A stretch of DNA of 64,000 nucleotides from Planctomycetaceae bacterium (GCA_020638955.1 JACKHO010000001.1:558001-622000); one strand, 5' to 3'; counted from the stretch's first letter, positions 51,987 to 62,053 are shown. Notes: generated from the letters alone by a model not told the origin. Numbers and translations are program-made.

Positions 51987-53399
51987 ATGACGCAAGCCAG
52001 TGGAAGTCTGAGAACCTACTACCCCATCCTGTTTCTGATTGTTCACGGCCTGCTCATGGCTGATGAGCCAGAGGTGGTTCATCCCATTACTATTTCGGGA
52101 GTGGCCAGGAATGCGGCAGGGGAACCGATTGCTGGCGCAGACGTGTACGTCAATTCTGTCTACTCCAGCGCATATCGCCGAATTGCTCAAACGAAGACCG
52201 ATGCCACTGGCAAGTATCTGTTCAAAAATGTGAACCTGCCGTTGGGAAACCGGTCGAACTCCAAGGAACTTCGCGGTCAGTTTGAAGTCTTTGGAATCGC
52301 TGAACATTATGGGGTAGCCTGGCGCACCGCGAAATATTTTTTCCCGCAGGGAAATGTTCTTTGGGACCAGCCGGGGCCCGATCCGCCGCGCAGTTACGGT
52401 CCCCAGGACGACATTGTGCTGGATTTGAACTTTCCCGCTGAGGCCAAGCTGCAGGGAAGAATTGTTGATGAAGAAGGTCAGCCGGTCTCAGGTGTGCGAT
52501 TGGACATGCGCTTTTGCGAACGCATTCATAACGACATCGCACGGGGGATTCTGGGGGCTGCTCATTTGATGGAATTGATTTCGACGAATGACTCGCCTGA
52601 CAATGTGCTCGTTCCTCAGGAATTCAAAATTCAATACACCGCTGACGATGGCACATTCACATTCTCCCAATTGCCGCCGGAGTGCTTTTTCAAATTCTAT
52701 GTCCGACACGAAGGATTCGGACGTCGCGACCTCTGGGGTGCGACAACCAATACGAATCTTCCCAAGCTCAGCGGGCGAATAACAATCCAGACCGGGGACA
52801 TTGAACTGACGTTACACAAAACACATCCACTCAAAGTACACGTCACTCAAGAAATCACCGGCTTGCCCGGAAGTGCAGTTTTTGTCTCGGCGGGCGGTGA
52901 AGAATACACCGACTGGAAAACAACCGACGAACAGGGAAATGCCACGCTGCAAGTCCCTCTGGGAACGTACAAGTTTCACTTGAATCCTGCCATTGGCACG
53001 AATTTTCTCCGGACGACGATTGACTCACCCTTCCAACTGACGTCGACGCCTCAAGCCGAACCACACGACCTCGAACTTCGCGCGGCATGCCAGTTGGACG
53101 TCACCATCGTAAATGCCGAGAACGGTCAACCCGTTGAGGGCATGAGCCTGTGGATTTCGACCAGTGATGATCCCAATAATGTCGACCAAATTCAGCCTCG
53201 GGAACTGACATTCCGTTCTTGGAATCCTCCCACAAGCATGGTGCATCGGGAAAAGTCCGACGCTCAGGGAATGCTGAGGGTATTCATTCCTCCAGGTGTC
53301 CACCGCATTGGCCTGCGAGAAACGGGGGACATGAAGGGGCAAATCGTCGTTGCCCCAAGAGGCGGTGTTGAGCAGGTGGAATTTCGCGTGCAGCGTTAG
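51987..53399 (+). CDS. Secreted protein with carboxypeptidase-regulatory-like domains
   Basis: 470 residues. Hydrophobic N-terminus (about 10-25) probably a signal peptide. ITISGVARNAAGEPIAGADVYVNS...TDATGKYLFKNV (about 36-90) is a CarboxypepD_reg-like beta-sandwich; a second is seen at LQGRIVDEEGQPVSGVRLDMRF (about 155) and more beta-rich segments follow (HVTQEITGLPGSAVFVS, DVTIVNAENGQPVEGMSLWIS). Such proteins bind or build envelope structures; no enzyme motif is seen. Confidence 0.75.
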   Translation: MTQASGSLRTYYPILFLIVHGLLMADEPEVVHPITISGVARNAAGEPIAGADVYVNSVYSSAYRRIAQTKTDATGKYLFKNVNLPLGNRSNSKELRGQFEVFGIAEHYGVAWRTAKYFFPQGNVLWDQPGPDPPRSYGPQDDIVLDLNFPAEAKLQGRIVDEEGQPVSGVRLDMRFCERIHNDIARGILGAAHLMELISTNDSPDNVLVPQEFKIQYTADDGTFTFSQLPPECFFKFYVRHEGFGRRDLWGATTNTNLPKLSGRITIQTGDIELTLHKTHPLKVHVTQEITGLPGSAVFVSAGGEEYTDWKTTDEQGNATLQVPLGTYKFHLNPAIGTNFLRTTIDSPFQLTSTPQAEPHDLELRAACQLDVTIVNAENGQPVEGMSLWISTSDDPNNVDQIQPRELTFRSWNPPTSMVHREKSDAQGMLRVFIPPGVHRIGLRETGDMKGQIVVAPRGGVEQVEFRVQR

Positions 53400-53435
53400 C
53401 GCAATGAGTCGGGCGGACCGATTGCGTTTGAAGTA

Positions 53436-54260
53436 TCACGGTCCCTGACGCTTTCGCGGTCCGAAACGCCGTGTCAGGTAAATGATGAGCCCCACCGGCA
53501 TGAGCAGCATTGCGAGCCAGGGGATGAGAGCGACCAGACAAATGGCCAGCACTTGAAGGAAGTCGCCCAGCAGTTGGAGAGACTGGCTCCAGGCCAGCGT
53601 CATGCGTTCGCCAAAACGGCTGGCTTGCTGTTGGGGACGGTAGTTGCGAACCTCTTCGATTCGCAGCCAAACCGTTGAGAGGGCAACTTCGTTGTCGAGG
53701 AACCTCTGCCGTCCTTCAAGTTGCTCAATTTCGGTGCGGACTCGGGTCAGTTCTGTTTCCACGGCCAGAATGTCGGCCAGTTCCTTGGTGTCGACCTTGA
53801 GGTGTTCGAGCAGGCGCTGTTCTTCTTCCCGCTTTGTGGCCAGCCGCGCGGTCAGGTCGTAGTACTCTTCGGTCACTTCCTGAGTCGTCTCATGCTGCGA
53901 GACGACATCCCCAAGTTGTCCGCAGTCTTGCAGCAAGCTGCGGTACTGTTCGGACGGAACTCTTAACTTCCATTGCCCAGACGGTGATCGGCCCTGATAT
54001 CCGTCTTGGCTGGAGTCGGCGACAAACGCTTTGTGCTGTTCGGCCAGTTTGACGATTTGCTCTGGGACTGACGAGAAGTCATCCACGTAAATGGTGAGGT
54101 CAGCGGAGTAAATGACTTTCCGTCCGGTGTCGGACTCCTGTGCGGAATTCACCGTGGCGGGCATCGCTTCTGGTGGAACTTGCGCGCCTCCGCATCCGTG
54201 GATCAAAGTGAACACAATCAATGCGACCGCTTGCGAAATCCGGTTTCCTCGCAACTTCAT
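53436..54260 (-). CDS. DUF4349 lipoprotein
   Basis: 274 residues. Lipobox LIHGC (Cys about 23). DUF4349 features: YSADLTIYVDDFSSVPEQIVKLAEQHKAFVADSSQ, GQWKLRVPSEQYRSLLQDCGQLGDVVSQHETTQEVTEEYYDLTARLATKREEEQRLLEHL, a coiled-coil-like ELTRVRTEIEQLEGRQRFLDNEVALSTVWLRI, and a C-terminal membrane helix (about 230-258, AICLVALIPWLAMLLMPVGLIIYL) with a basic end. The role of the family is unknown. Confidence 0.9.
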   Translation of the reverse strand: MKLRGNRISQAVALIVFTLIHGCGGAQVPPEAMPATVNSAQESDTGRKVIYSADLTIYVDDFSSVPEQIVKLAEQHKAFVADSSQDGYQGRSPSGQWKLRVPSEQYRSLLQDCGQLGDVVSQHETTQEVTEEYYDLTARLATKREEEQRLLEHLKVDTKELADILAVETELTRVRTEIEQLEGRQRFLDNEVALSTVWLRIEEVRNYRPQQQASRFGERMTLAWSQSLQLLGDFLQVLAICLVALIPWLAMLLMPVGLIIYLTRRFGPRKRQGP

Positions 54261-54499
54261 GATCCACCTTTCATAGCAGCCGAAAATGCATGTTCATGAC
54301 AATAGAGAGCGTTGAGGCATCAATTATTCCCGATTTGTGCCTCGTCGACATATTTTCCGCGGAGTGCGGGAGTGAATGGGGGAACGACACTCGATTGGAT
54401 CTCATCCGGCAGTCCGCGCAACGCAGCAGGCAATGCCATTCTGAAGCAATAGCTCGAAATGTCTGTGCCACTGCCGTGGTCACTACCGAGTTGAGATGC

Positions 54500-56176
54500 T
54501 CAATGGCCCGCGGCGCCAGCATCAGGGCGGCGATGGTCGACTCCCGCTTCCAGTTGCCCTTCAGAATTTACTTTGATGATGTGTGCCGAGCCCTGGTAAG
54601 TTGTTTGCTTGAGTCTGTGGCCCTTGAGTTTGAGTTGTTCCAAGGTGTCGGGAGAGAATTGGAACTGCTCATAACGGAGTTCGTCGGGCATCCACTGATG
54701 ATGAATTCGGCCAAAGTCGACGGCGTCCTGAGCGTTCATGTCATGATCAACAACATTCAGAATCGTCTGGAGTACCGTATTGATAATGGTTCGCCCGCCA
54801 GGACTACCAGTGACAAGCACAAGTTTTCCATCACGAGCCACAATGGTCGGTGACATGCTGGACAGCATCCGTTTTCCTGGCTGCGTGAGGTTGGGGGACG
54901 TGCCAATCAGCCCCTGCTCTGTCGTCTTTCCGGGGACAGGGTTGAAGTCGCCCATTTCATTGTTTAGCAGGAATCCGGTTCCCTCGGCGATAATCCCAGA
55001 TCCGTAACTGTATTCGAGCGTCGTGGTGAGTGAGACGGCGTTCAAATCTTTGTCGACGACGGAGAGGTGGGTCGTCTCATTGCTTTCGTGTTGCAGACGA
55101 ATGTCTTCAAGGACCGAAGGCGTGGCGGCATCGAGTTTGATGGTGTTCCGTAAGTTTTTGGCAACCTCCTTGGAGATGAGCCGGGCCACCGGTATGTCAG
55201 GATTGAAATCAGAATCACCGAGATACCTGGCGCGGTTGAGGTAGGCGCGGCGCATCGACTCAGTCATGACGTGGAGCGTGGCGGCCGATCCAGCCCCCGT
55301 TTCCCGAATAGGAAATCCTTCCAGTATGTTCAGCATTTGCACGAGCGTAATGCCGCCGGAACTGGGAGGCGGCATGGAAATAATGTCATAGCCTCGGTAG
55401 GTCCCGCGAATTGGTTCGCGGCGGACGGCCTTGTAAGCTCGCAAATCTTCATGAGTCAAAATGCCGCCGTTGGACTGCATCCCGGCGACGAGCAACTCGG
55501 CTGTTTTCCCTTCGTAGAATCCCGCCGGGCCATGTTCAGCAATTCGCCTCAGAGTGGCAGCAAGGTCTCGCTGAATGAGAACTTCGCCCGGCTCATAAGG
55601 CATTCCATTGTTGGTGAACTGAGACAGTGCGGCTGGCGAAATACGGAAGCGACTGCGGGAATCCTTGAGCGACTCCGCCAGCCCGGGCGATACGACAAAT
55701 CCTTCTTCAGCCAGTTGAATTGCCGGCTCGACAAGGCGTCGCCACGGAAGTTGCCCCTGCTCAGACCATGCCAGATGCAAACCAGCGACCGATCCCGGAA
55801 CACCGACAGACAGCCAACTGGAGTGATGCCGCTTTGAATCGTAATTCCCATTTTCGTCGAGCCACATGGTTTCACTGGCTGCCAGCGGCGCGCGCTCACG
55901 AAAATCATAAGTGGCGACGTTCCCCTGCCCCGAGCGATAAACCAGGAAACCACCACCGCCAATATTTCCGGCGGCTGGATGAGTGACAGCTAAAGCAAAA
56001 GCAGTGGCCACGGCGGCGTCGACGGCATTTCCTCCGTCCCGGAGAACATCTGCCCCGACTTTTGAAGCGATTTCACTCTGCGAAACCACAGCCGCGTGCG
56101 GAAACGTCTCGGGAGCACCGGCGACCACACAGGCGTTGATGGACAAGCCCAGAAGAAATGCAACACGGGCAATCAT
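54500..56176 (-). CDS. ggt: Gamma-glutamyltransferase
   Basis: 558 residues with a signal peptide (1-20), so periplasmic. Transfers or hydrolyses the gamma-glutamyl group of glutathione. Seen: GGNAVDAAVATAFALAVTHPAAGNIGGGGFLVYR (48-81), the autocleavage site NETTHLSVVD with nucleophile Thr at about 369, TTTLEYSYGSGIIAEGTGFLLNNEMGDF, and SSMSPTIVARDGKLVLVTGSPGGRTI. The propeptide is cleaved at Thr369 into large and small subunits. Complete and in the usual length range. Confidence 0.95.
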   Translation of the reverse strand: MIARVAFLLGLSINACVVAGAPETFPHAAVVSQSEIASKVGADVLRDGGNAVDAAVATAFALAVTHPAAGNIGGGGFLVYRSGQGNVATYDFRERAPLAASETMWLDENGNYDSKRHHSSWLSVGVPGSVAGLHLAWSEQGQLPWRRLVEPAIQLAEEGFVVSPGLAESLKDSRSRFRISPAALSQFTNNGMPYEPGEVLIQRDLAATLRRIAEHGPAGFYEGKTAELLVAGMQSNGGILTHEDLRAYKAVRREPIRGTYRGYDIISMPPPSSGGITLVQMLNILEGFPIRETGAGSAATLHVMTESMRRAYLNRARYLGDSDFNPDIPVARLISKEVAKNLRNTIKLDAATPSVLEDIRLQHESNETTHLSVVDKDLNAVSLTTTLEYSYGSGIIAEGTGFLLNNEMGDFNPVPGKTTEQGLIGTSPNLTQPGKRMLSSMSPTIVARDGKLVLVTGSPGGRTIINTVLQTILNVVDHDMNAQDAVDFGRIHHQWMPDELRYEQFQFSPDTLEQLKLKGHRLKQTTYQGSAHIIKVNSEGQLEAGVDHRRPDAGAAGH

Positions 56177-56293
56177 AGGTGCACCTGCGTAATTGACATC
56201 AAAGAGTCAGCTGCGCGTGAACATACCAGACTTGAGGTTGTCCGTGGAACTGATGTGCACAATCGGGTTTGCCATGTTCCTGCTTAGCGACCG

Positions 56294-56599
56294 TCACCCC
56301 TTCTGTTTCGATGCCCACGCCACGTGGCGGGCAATCCCTTCGTGGGCGAGCAGGAGTTCTTTGGTGTAGTACGACTCCGCAAGTTCCCGCTCGTCGGGAA
56401 TAATGTCATGAATCCCCGAATGGCACAGTCGGCAGATGTAGAGGCCTTTGCTCCGCATGGTCTCCTTAGTGTACTGCCGCAGAAACTTGCCCCGCTTATG
56501 CACACGACGCGGAATGAGATGATGAAATGTCAGCGAAACTGCACGATCGCACAGTTCGCAGGCGGCGGGACGTTTGCTTCTTGGTGATTGATTCTGCAT
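56294..56599 (-). CDS. HNH-type endonuclease-like protein
   Basis: 101 residues. Zinc-ribbon cysteine pairs (CELC at about 15-18 and CRLC at about 56-59) surround LTFHHLIPRRVH (HH of the HNH motif) and CHSGIHDI. Soluble and short. Related small HNH proteins occur across bacteria and their targets are unknown. Between the gamma-glutamyltransferase and a planctomycete-type hypothetical gene; no obvious partner. Confidence 0.78.
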   Translation of the reverse strand: MQNQSPRSKRPAACELCDRAVSLTFHHLIPRRVHKRGKFLRQYTKETMRSKGLYICRLCHSGIHDIIPDERELAESYYTKELLLAHEGIARHVAWASKQKG

Positions 56600-56753
56600 G
56601 ACGTACGTCGAAGGACACTGCGCAACAAAAATCGGTTCTCAACAAAAGTGGTCCTGTCCGGGCGCTCGCATCAAATTCACGAAATGCGACAATTGATTCT
56701 TTTGTTGTTTATGTCGGGTTTCGCTTCGCTGCACCCAACTTACCGTTTTGTTG

Positions 56754-57236
56754 TTATACAAGTCTTGCTGCTTTGAATCTTTCGAGTTGTTCTTTTAAGG
56801 CCTGTGAACAATGAATTTGAAAACAGTAGAACGCTGTGTGTAACGCCGACTCCTGTGCGCTTTCTAACGAACTGATCCCAGTGTGGCCAACGGGCAACGC
56901 TGCCCATAATGCGACAAGGGCGGCATTCTCCCTGTCCTCCTCGTATCGTGTCGGGTCTTCTTCAGAAACGTACGTCGATTCAATCTCTTCGAATGCAGAT
57001 ACCGATTCGTAAAAGGCGACCTCAAGCTCTTGCGCCGTAACGCGATTGTCCAAATATGCTTCTGCGACAACGACCGCACTTCTGCTTCGAGAATCGGTCA
57101 GCAGTGCCTCGACAGATTTGGCGTTGAGAACGGCAAACCTTCGTAATGCCTTTTCATCTTCAAACCTCGCGAGAAACGAATCCATCTTCATTTCGTCGTC
57201 GCAGCATAACCACTCATTCAGGTTCCACTTCTTCAT
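56754..57236 (-). CDS. Planctomycete-type hypothetical protein
   Basis: 160 residues from ATG at 57236. The pattern LNEWLCCDDEMKMDSFLARFEDEKALRRFAVLNAKSVEALLTDSRSRSAVVVAEAYLDNRVTAQEL resembles a widespread planctomycete family with EAEWLxCTDPxxML and LLTDxRSRxAVEVAERxADG segments. Helical and soluble. No function is known for that family. Confidence 0.7.
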   Translation of the reverse strand: MKKWNLNEWLCCDDEMKMDSFLARFEDEKALRRFAVLNAKSVEALLTDSRSRSAVVVAEAYLDNRVTAQELEVAFYESVSAFEEIESTYVSEEDPTRYEEDRENAALVALWAALPVGHTGISSLESAQESALHTAFYCFQIHCSQALKEQLERFKAARLV

Positions 57237-57262
57237 TATGTTAATCCAACCTATCGCCCTGC

Positions 57263-60250
57263 TCATTCGGCTCCAACTTCAAACTCCGAAAACACCGCCT
57301 CGGTATTCACGACTCGCAAGCCGATTGATCCGTGGGTGTAGGTTGCATCTCGGAATTCAATTTTCGGTTCGCCATTCTGCAGGATGGTGATTTTGTCGCC
57401 CTGAACTTTGACTTCCAGGCGTTGCGGCTTCGTGGAATCGATGGTCGTCTCAGCTCTTGCGAGTTCTTTCCAGTTGTGGCCGTCCATTTTGCCGAAAATG
57501 ACGAGGCCTGTTTTCGGAATGAGTCCGGCGAAGTAGCCGTGTTGGGCGTCGTAGCCGACGGCGGGGCCGGTGCAGCGGAAGAGGATGCCGGCATCGCGGG
57601 AGTTGATGTCACCGCCGAAGTCGATGGTCACTGCGGCTTGGAAGTCATCGCCGACGGGGCGGCGGAATATAATCTTTTCACCGCAGCGATAGTCGTTAAC
57701 AGGATGCTCGGGAACGGTTCCGAGGTGAATTCCCTGCTCATCGACACTGTAGAACTGGTGGTGTCCGTAGTAGTCGAACGCTGTTTCTGATGGGGCTGCC
57801 GCACCTTTGGGAACGGCTGGAAGCTGCAGCGGTGATCCGGGATTGATGGGCTGACCGAGGAGAGGTTCCCCATCAGGGCCGACTCCCATTGGCTGGACGT
57901 GAATAGAGCGGCGCCAGCCGGGATTGCGGTCGCGTTTGGCGTGGAACACATGCCACCAACGGTCGTCTTCGGGAGTATGCACGAAGCAGGAGTGCCCGAC
58001 GCCGTAGACTGAATCAGTGCCGCGGAACGCAGGCGTCGATTCCTTCTGCCAGTGGTCGGGATTCAACGGATTCTCCCCCACCAGCTTCAACATGCCGAGT
58101 TTGTAAGTCGGCAACCAGGACGCCGCGCAGGAGTAGACGAGATACGTGTTCCCATGCGACTGGAACACTTCGGGACCTTCGTGCAGACCACGCTGGCTTT
58201 CATCCCGTTCAAGTCGCTCCCACAGGTAGTCGGAGTTGTTGCAGAGGCGAACTCGCGGGCCGGTCAGTTTCGTCGGCGAATCCATTTCCGCAGCGTACAA
58301 GTATTGGTGGTCGGAACCCGGTTCATCCCATCCGGACCAAATGGCGTAACGCTTCCCGCCATGCTGCAGGACCGTCATGTCGATGGCCCAGATGTTCGGC
58401 TCGTCACGGTTCTCCCCTGCCCCGGTTTTTAAGGGACCATGCAACGTGTAGTCGCCGAGAGGATTGTTCGTTTTCGATTCCAGGACGTACGTCAAATGGT
58501 TCGCGTTGTTTCCGTCCGACGCGGCGAAGTAGACGTACCAGTGGCCATCGAGGAAATGCAGTTCCGGTGCCCAGATTTCTTTCGAGTACGGGCCCGTCTG
58601 GGGAGCGTCCCAGACGATGTGCTTCGGCCCCAACGCGTTGAGACGGTCACTGGCATGGATGGCAATCCCCCTGTTCCCTTCGGAGAGACACCACAAATAG
58701 CGTGGCTCGTTAGGATCACGCACGACCCAGGGATCGGCTCCTTCGGCAATGGGATTCACAAAGAGCGAGTCCGGCAACGGTCCGGCATTCTGCGCCGTCG
58801 CGGCCTCGGGATTACCGGCATCCTGCGGCAGTGTCGCATTCCAGTCGGTGACGGCCTTGTGCAGCCGAGCCACAACGTCGGGATGCTGTCCAGCCAGGTT
58901 CTTCGATTCGATTTGATCAGCGTGCAGGTCGTAGAGTTGCGGTGTTGATCCGTCGTAGTTGACCATGTATTTCCATTTGCCATCGCGCACGGCGAGGTCG
59001 GGGTTGTCTTCTTCCTTCGTGCCGGGACGATCGGGCGGGCGACGCCAGAAAATGGGGGCTCGGCGGCTCTGCTGTTCCTTGCCTAGCAGCGTGGGGAGCA
59101 AATCTTCTCCATCGAGTGGTTTACCTGCAGCTGGTTCGATTCCCGCAAGCGAGTACAACGAGCGGTTCACGTCGAGGGCACAGAGCACTGATTCATTGTT
59201 GGTTGTCCCGATGACATCTTCTTTGAGGAATCCCGGTCCCCAGACAATGAGCGGCGACCGAATTCCGCCCTCGTAGAGCCACGTTTTGGCACCGCGAAGT
59301 GGATCTGCGGAACCGGCTCCTTCTTCGTGGCCGTTGTCGGACATTACCAGAATGACGGTGTTGTGCTTCAGTTTCTCATCATTCCTGATGCGGTCAAACA
59401 GCTTGGCAAACTGCTGATCCATGGCATCGAGCACGGCGTAGTACAATTCCCGCTTCGCATTGTTTGTTTTGTCTCGCAGGACCTTCGGCGGGAAGAACGG
59501 CGAGTGGACGTCATCTGGCCAGAGATTGACAAAGAATGGTTTGTTCTGCTGCTGTGATTCGTCGATGAACTTGAGGGCGTCATCGATAAAGGCTGTGGTT
59601 ACCACACTGCGGTCTTCCCACCGGATGAGGCCCCGCCCCAAATTGGCGGATCCCAGGTCATGCCGCTGTGGCGTGCGACCGTTGTAGGCATCTTTCAGTG
59701 GCAAGACGCGTGGGCCGAGTCCTTCGAAGTTCGTAAGGCTGGCATCGAATCCGTACTCGGTAATGAGCGGGGCTTCGCCGACATCACGTTGTCCCCCCAT
59801 ATGCCACTTGCCAAAGTGTCCCGTCGCATAACCTGACTTGTGCAATTCGCGGGCGAGCATGGGGGCGTCGAGGTCAAGCCACTGCGCGACGCCGCGTTCT
59901 TCGTTCAGTTCCCGATGGGCCAGGTACGAACTGATCCGCCAGCGGAAGGGATACTGCCCCGTGCTGAGGGCGACGCGCGAGGGTGAGCAAATGGGTGAGT
60001 TCACGTAGAAGTTGGTGAACCGAATTCCCTCGGCGGCGAGTTGATCGATGTGCTCGGTGGTTGTTCGCGTGCCGTTGAAGCAGGACAGGTCCGACCAGCC
60101 CATGTCGTCAATGAACACCGTCACAATGTTCGGTCGCTGATTTCTTTCCGCAGCCTGCAATGCAACAGCGGACAGGACGAAACAGATACAGGCAAGAAGT
60201 AGAATGCGACACAAGCGTCGGGAACTATTGCGATTCAAGTATTGCTGCAT
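57263..60250 (-). CDS. Sulfatase - GH43-like - laminin-G-like fusion protein
   Basis: 995 residues with a signal peptide (about 12-33). Domain 1 (about 39-480) is a type I sulfatase: PNIVTVFIDDMGW with metal-binding Asp48/49, formylglycine site CSPSR (88-92), GKWHMGG (148-153), SDNGHEEG. Domain 2 (about 500-810) is GH43-like: ADPWVVRD (catalytic Asp about 506), NIWAIDM (Asp 624), HEGPEVF (Glu 691) in a beta-propeller pattern. Domain 3 (about 825-995) is a concanavalin-like fold (FGGDINSRDAGILFRC, IDSTKPQRLEVKVQGDKITILQNG). The whole should desulfate and then cleave a sulfated plant or algal polysaccharide outside the cytoplasm. Substrate not known. Confidence 0.92.
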   Translation of the reverse strand: MQQYLNRNSSRRLCRILLLACICFVLSAVALQAAERNQRPNIVTVFIDDMGWSDLSCFNGTRTTTEHIDQLAAEGIRFTNFYVNSPICSPSRVALSTGQYPFRWRISSYLAHRELNEERGVAQWLDLDAPMLARELHKSGYATGHFGKWHMGGQRDVGEAPLITEYGFDASLTNFEGLGPRVLPLKDAYNGRTPQRHDLGSANLGRGLIRWEDRSVVTTAFIDDALKFIDESQQQNKPFFVNLWPDDVHSPFFPPKVLRDKTNNAKRELYYAVLDAMDQQFAKLFDRIRNDEKLKHNTVILVMSDNGHEEGAGSADPLRGAKTWLYEGGIRSPLIVWGPGFLKEDVIGTTNNESVLCALDVNRSLYSLAGIEPAAGKPLDGEDLLPTLLGKEQQSRRAPIFWRRPPDRPGTKEEDNPDLAVRDGKWKYMVNYDGSTPQLYDLHADQIESKNLAGQHPDVVARLHKAVTDWNATLPQDAGNPEAATAQNAGPLPDSLFVNPIAEGADPWVVRDPNEPRYLWCLSEGNRGIAIHASDRLNALGPKHIVWDAPQTGPYSKEIWAPELHFLDGHWYVYFAASDGNNANHLTYVLESKTNNPLGDYTLHGPLKTGAGENRDEPNIWAIDMTVLQHGGKRYAIWSGWDEPGSDHQYLYAAEMDSPTKLTGPRVRLCNNSDYLWERLERDESQRGLHEGPEVFQSHGNTYLVYSCAASWLPTYKLGMLKLVGENPLNPDHWQKESTPAFRGTDSVYGVGHSCFVHTPEDDRWWHVFHAKRDRNPGWRRSIHVQPMGVGPDGEPLLGQPINPGSPLQLPAVPKGAAAPSETAFDYYGHHQFYSVDEQGIHLGTVPEHPVNDYRCGEKIIFRRPVGDDFQAAVTIDFGGDINSRDAGILFRCTGPAVGYDAQHGYFAGLIPKTGLVIFGKMDGHNWKELARAETTIDSTKPQRLEVKVQGDKITILQNGEPKIEFRDATYTHGSIGLRVVNTEAVFSEFEVGAE

Positions 60251-60371
60251 GATTCAGAGTTCTAGAGAAGTTGGAAAGATGCCGTTCCGTAGGACTCAGC
60301 AATACTGAGTACAGCGCCGAAATGGAAGTCGATTCAATGTGTGGGATGAAGGAAGTATGATCGAAGCTCGT

Positions 60372-60397
60372 ACACCGACAGGAATGTCTGTGCCACC
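60372..60397 (-). repeat. REP-like palindrome, copy 2
   Basis: Reverse complement of 44881-44906 with one difference, so that the stem here has a mismatch. It lies in the divergent gap between the two sulfatase genes. Confidence 0.7.
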
Positions 60398-60469
60398 CCT
60401 CTGAATCCTATGTCTGGGCCACCAGTCTGGATTCTCATTATCACTTCACTTTGATTTGAGTTTACCCAA

Positions 60470-62053
60470 ATGAATTTCGCCCGGCTCTTGATGGCGTCGC
60501 TGTTGCTGTGTCTTGGTGTCTGTTCCGCGGCGGAGCGTCCCAACATTATTATCATCATGGTGGATGACATGGGGTTCGCGGACATTGGACCGTATGGCAG
60601 CGAAATTCCGACGCCGAACCTCGACGCCCTTGCGGCAGGCGGTGTGCGGTTCTCGCAGTTCTACAACACGGGCCGTTGCTGTCCGACGCGTGCGGCGTTG
60701 CTGACGGGGCTCTATTCGCATCAGGCCGGTGTGGGCTGGATGACGACCGATCAGGAGGAGCCGGGATACCGTGGCCAACTGAATGACGAGTGCGTGACCA
60801 TCGGGCAGGTGCTGTCATCGGCAGGCTACTTCACGGCCATGACCGGCAAGTGGCACGTGGGCTACTCGGACACAGTCAATCCCACGGTGCGGGGATTTGA
60901 CCGCAGCTTGAATCTGGAATTGGGCGGCGTGCATTTTTCGAATCAGGGGGGCGGGATGAAGAATCGCAAAATGCATTTGAATGGTGAGGAAATCGCGAAG
61001 GATGATCCTCGCCTCTCGCCGCCGTGGTACGCGAGTGATTTGTGGACGGAACAGGGGATCAAATTTGTTGATGAAGCCCTCGCCGCAGACAAACCTTTCT
61101 TCTGGTACCTCGCCCACGTCGCACCTCACTTCCCCTGTATGGCTCCTGAGGAAACCATTGCCAAGTATCGAGGCAAGTACATGGCGGGATGGGATAAGTT
61201 GCGTGAAGAACGCTACGCCCGGCAAATTGAAATGGGTTTGATTGATTCGAGCTGGCAACTTGAACCACGGCCCGATGCAATTCCCGCATGGGACTCCCTG
61301 AGCGACGAAGAGAAAGTCCGCTACGACGACATGATGGCCATTTACGCCGCCATGATTGAGGAAGTCGACAAGAACATTGGAAAGCTGGTTGCCGCACTCA
61401 AAGAGCGAAACCAACTGGACAACACGCTCATTCTGTTTCTGTCGGACAACGGCGGGAATGCCGAAGGCGGAACTGACGGGAAGTATGAAGGAGAACATCC
61501 CGGCAATCCCGACTCGAATGTATTCATTGGACAATGCTGGGCGCACCTCAACAACACGCCGTTCCGGAAGTACAAGCACTACAACCATGAAGGCGGCATT
61601 GCGACACCGCTCATCGCACACTGGCCAGCGGCGGTAAAGCCGCGAACCGGAAACGACGACTGGATTACCACACCGACGCATCTCATCGACCTGATGGCAA
61701 CTTGTGTCGACTTGGGTGAGGCCACGTATCCCACTGAATTCAATGGCAAGGCGATTGTTCCCATGCAGGGGCAAAGTCTCCGGCCACTCCTGGCCGGCCA
61801 GGGCGAATTCGCGAAGCGTCCCCTGTACTGGGAGCACGAAGGAAACGCTGCCATTCGCGTGGGTGACCGAAAACTCGTCCGGCAAGGATTGGGCGGCGAC
61901 TGGGAGTTATTCGATTTGTCAGTCGACCGCACGGAGCAACATAACCTTGCAGCCGATCATCCCGACGAAGTGGAAGCACTCCGGAAGCAATGGCGCCAAT
62001 GGGCCTTCGAAGCTCATGTGTTGCCGAAGCCGGAGAAAAAGAAGAAGAAATGA
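60470..62053 (+). CDS. Arylsulfatase
   Basis: 527 residues, signal peptide (1-21). Type I sulfatase: RPNIIIIMVDDMGFADIGPYG with Asp32/33, formylglycine motif CCPTR (Cys 70), GKWHVGYSDTVNPTVRGFD, FFWYLAHVAPHFPCMAPE, ILFLSDNGGNAEGG and a small C-terminal domain (YWEHEGNAAIRVGDRKLVRQ). A Lys-rich end (KPEKKKKK). Divergent from the sulfatase-GH43 gene, probably a shared polysaccharide locus. The anaerobic maturation enzyme or formylglycine enzyme is not in the window. Confidence 0.94.
   Translation: MNFARLLMASLLLCLGVCSAAERPNIIIIMVDDMGFADIGPYGSEIPTPNLDALAAGGVRFSQFYNTGRCCPTRAALLTGLYSHQAGVGWMTTDQEEPGYRGQLNDECVTIGQVLSSAGYFTAMTGKWHVGYSDTVNPTVRGFDRSLNLELGGVHFSNQGGGMKNRKMHLNGEEIAKDDPRLSPPWYASDLWTEQGIKFVDEALAADKPFFWYLAHVAPHFPCMAPEETIAKYRGKYMAGWDKLREERYARQIEMGLIDSSWQLEPRPDAIPAWDSLSDEEKVRYDDMMAIYAAMIEEVDKNIGKLVAALKERNQLDNTLILFLSDNGGNAEGGTDGKYEGEHPGNPDSNVFIGQCWAHLNNTPFRKYKHYNHEGGIATPLIAHWPAAVKPRTGNDDWITTPTHLIDLMATCVDLGEATYPTEFNGKAIVPMQGQSLRPLLAGQGEFAKRPLYWEHEGNAAIRVGDRKLVRQGLGGDWELFDLSVDRTEQHNLAADHPDEVEALRKQWRQWAFEAHVLPKPEKKKKK

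Noticed and set aside
60815..61885. 356-codon minus-strand frame within the arylsulfatase gene
   Set aside because: Antisense to conserved sulfatase motifs with no pattern of its own.
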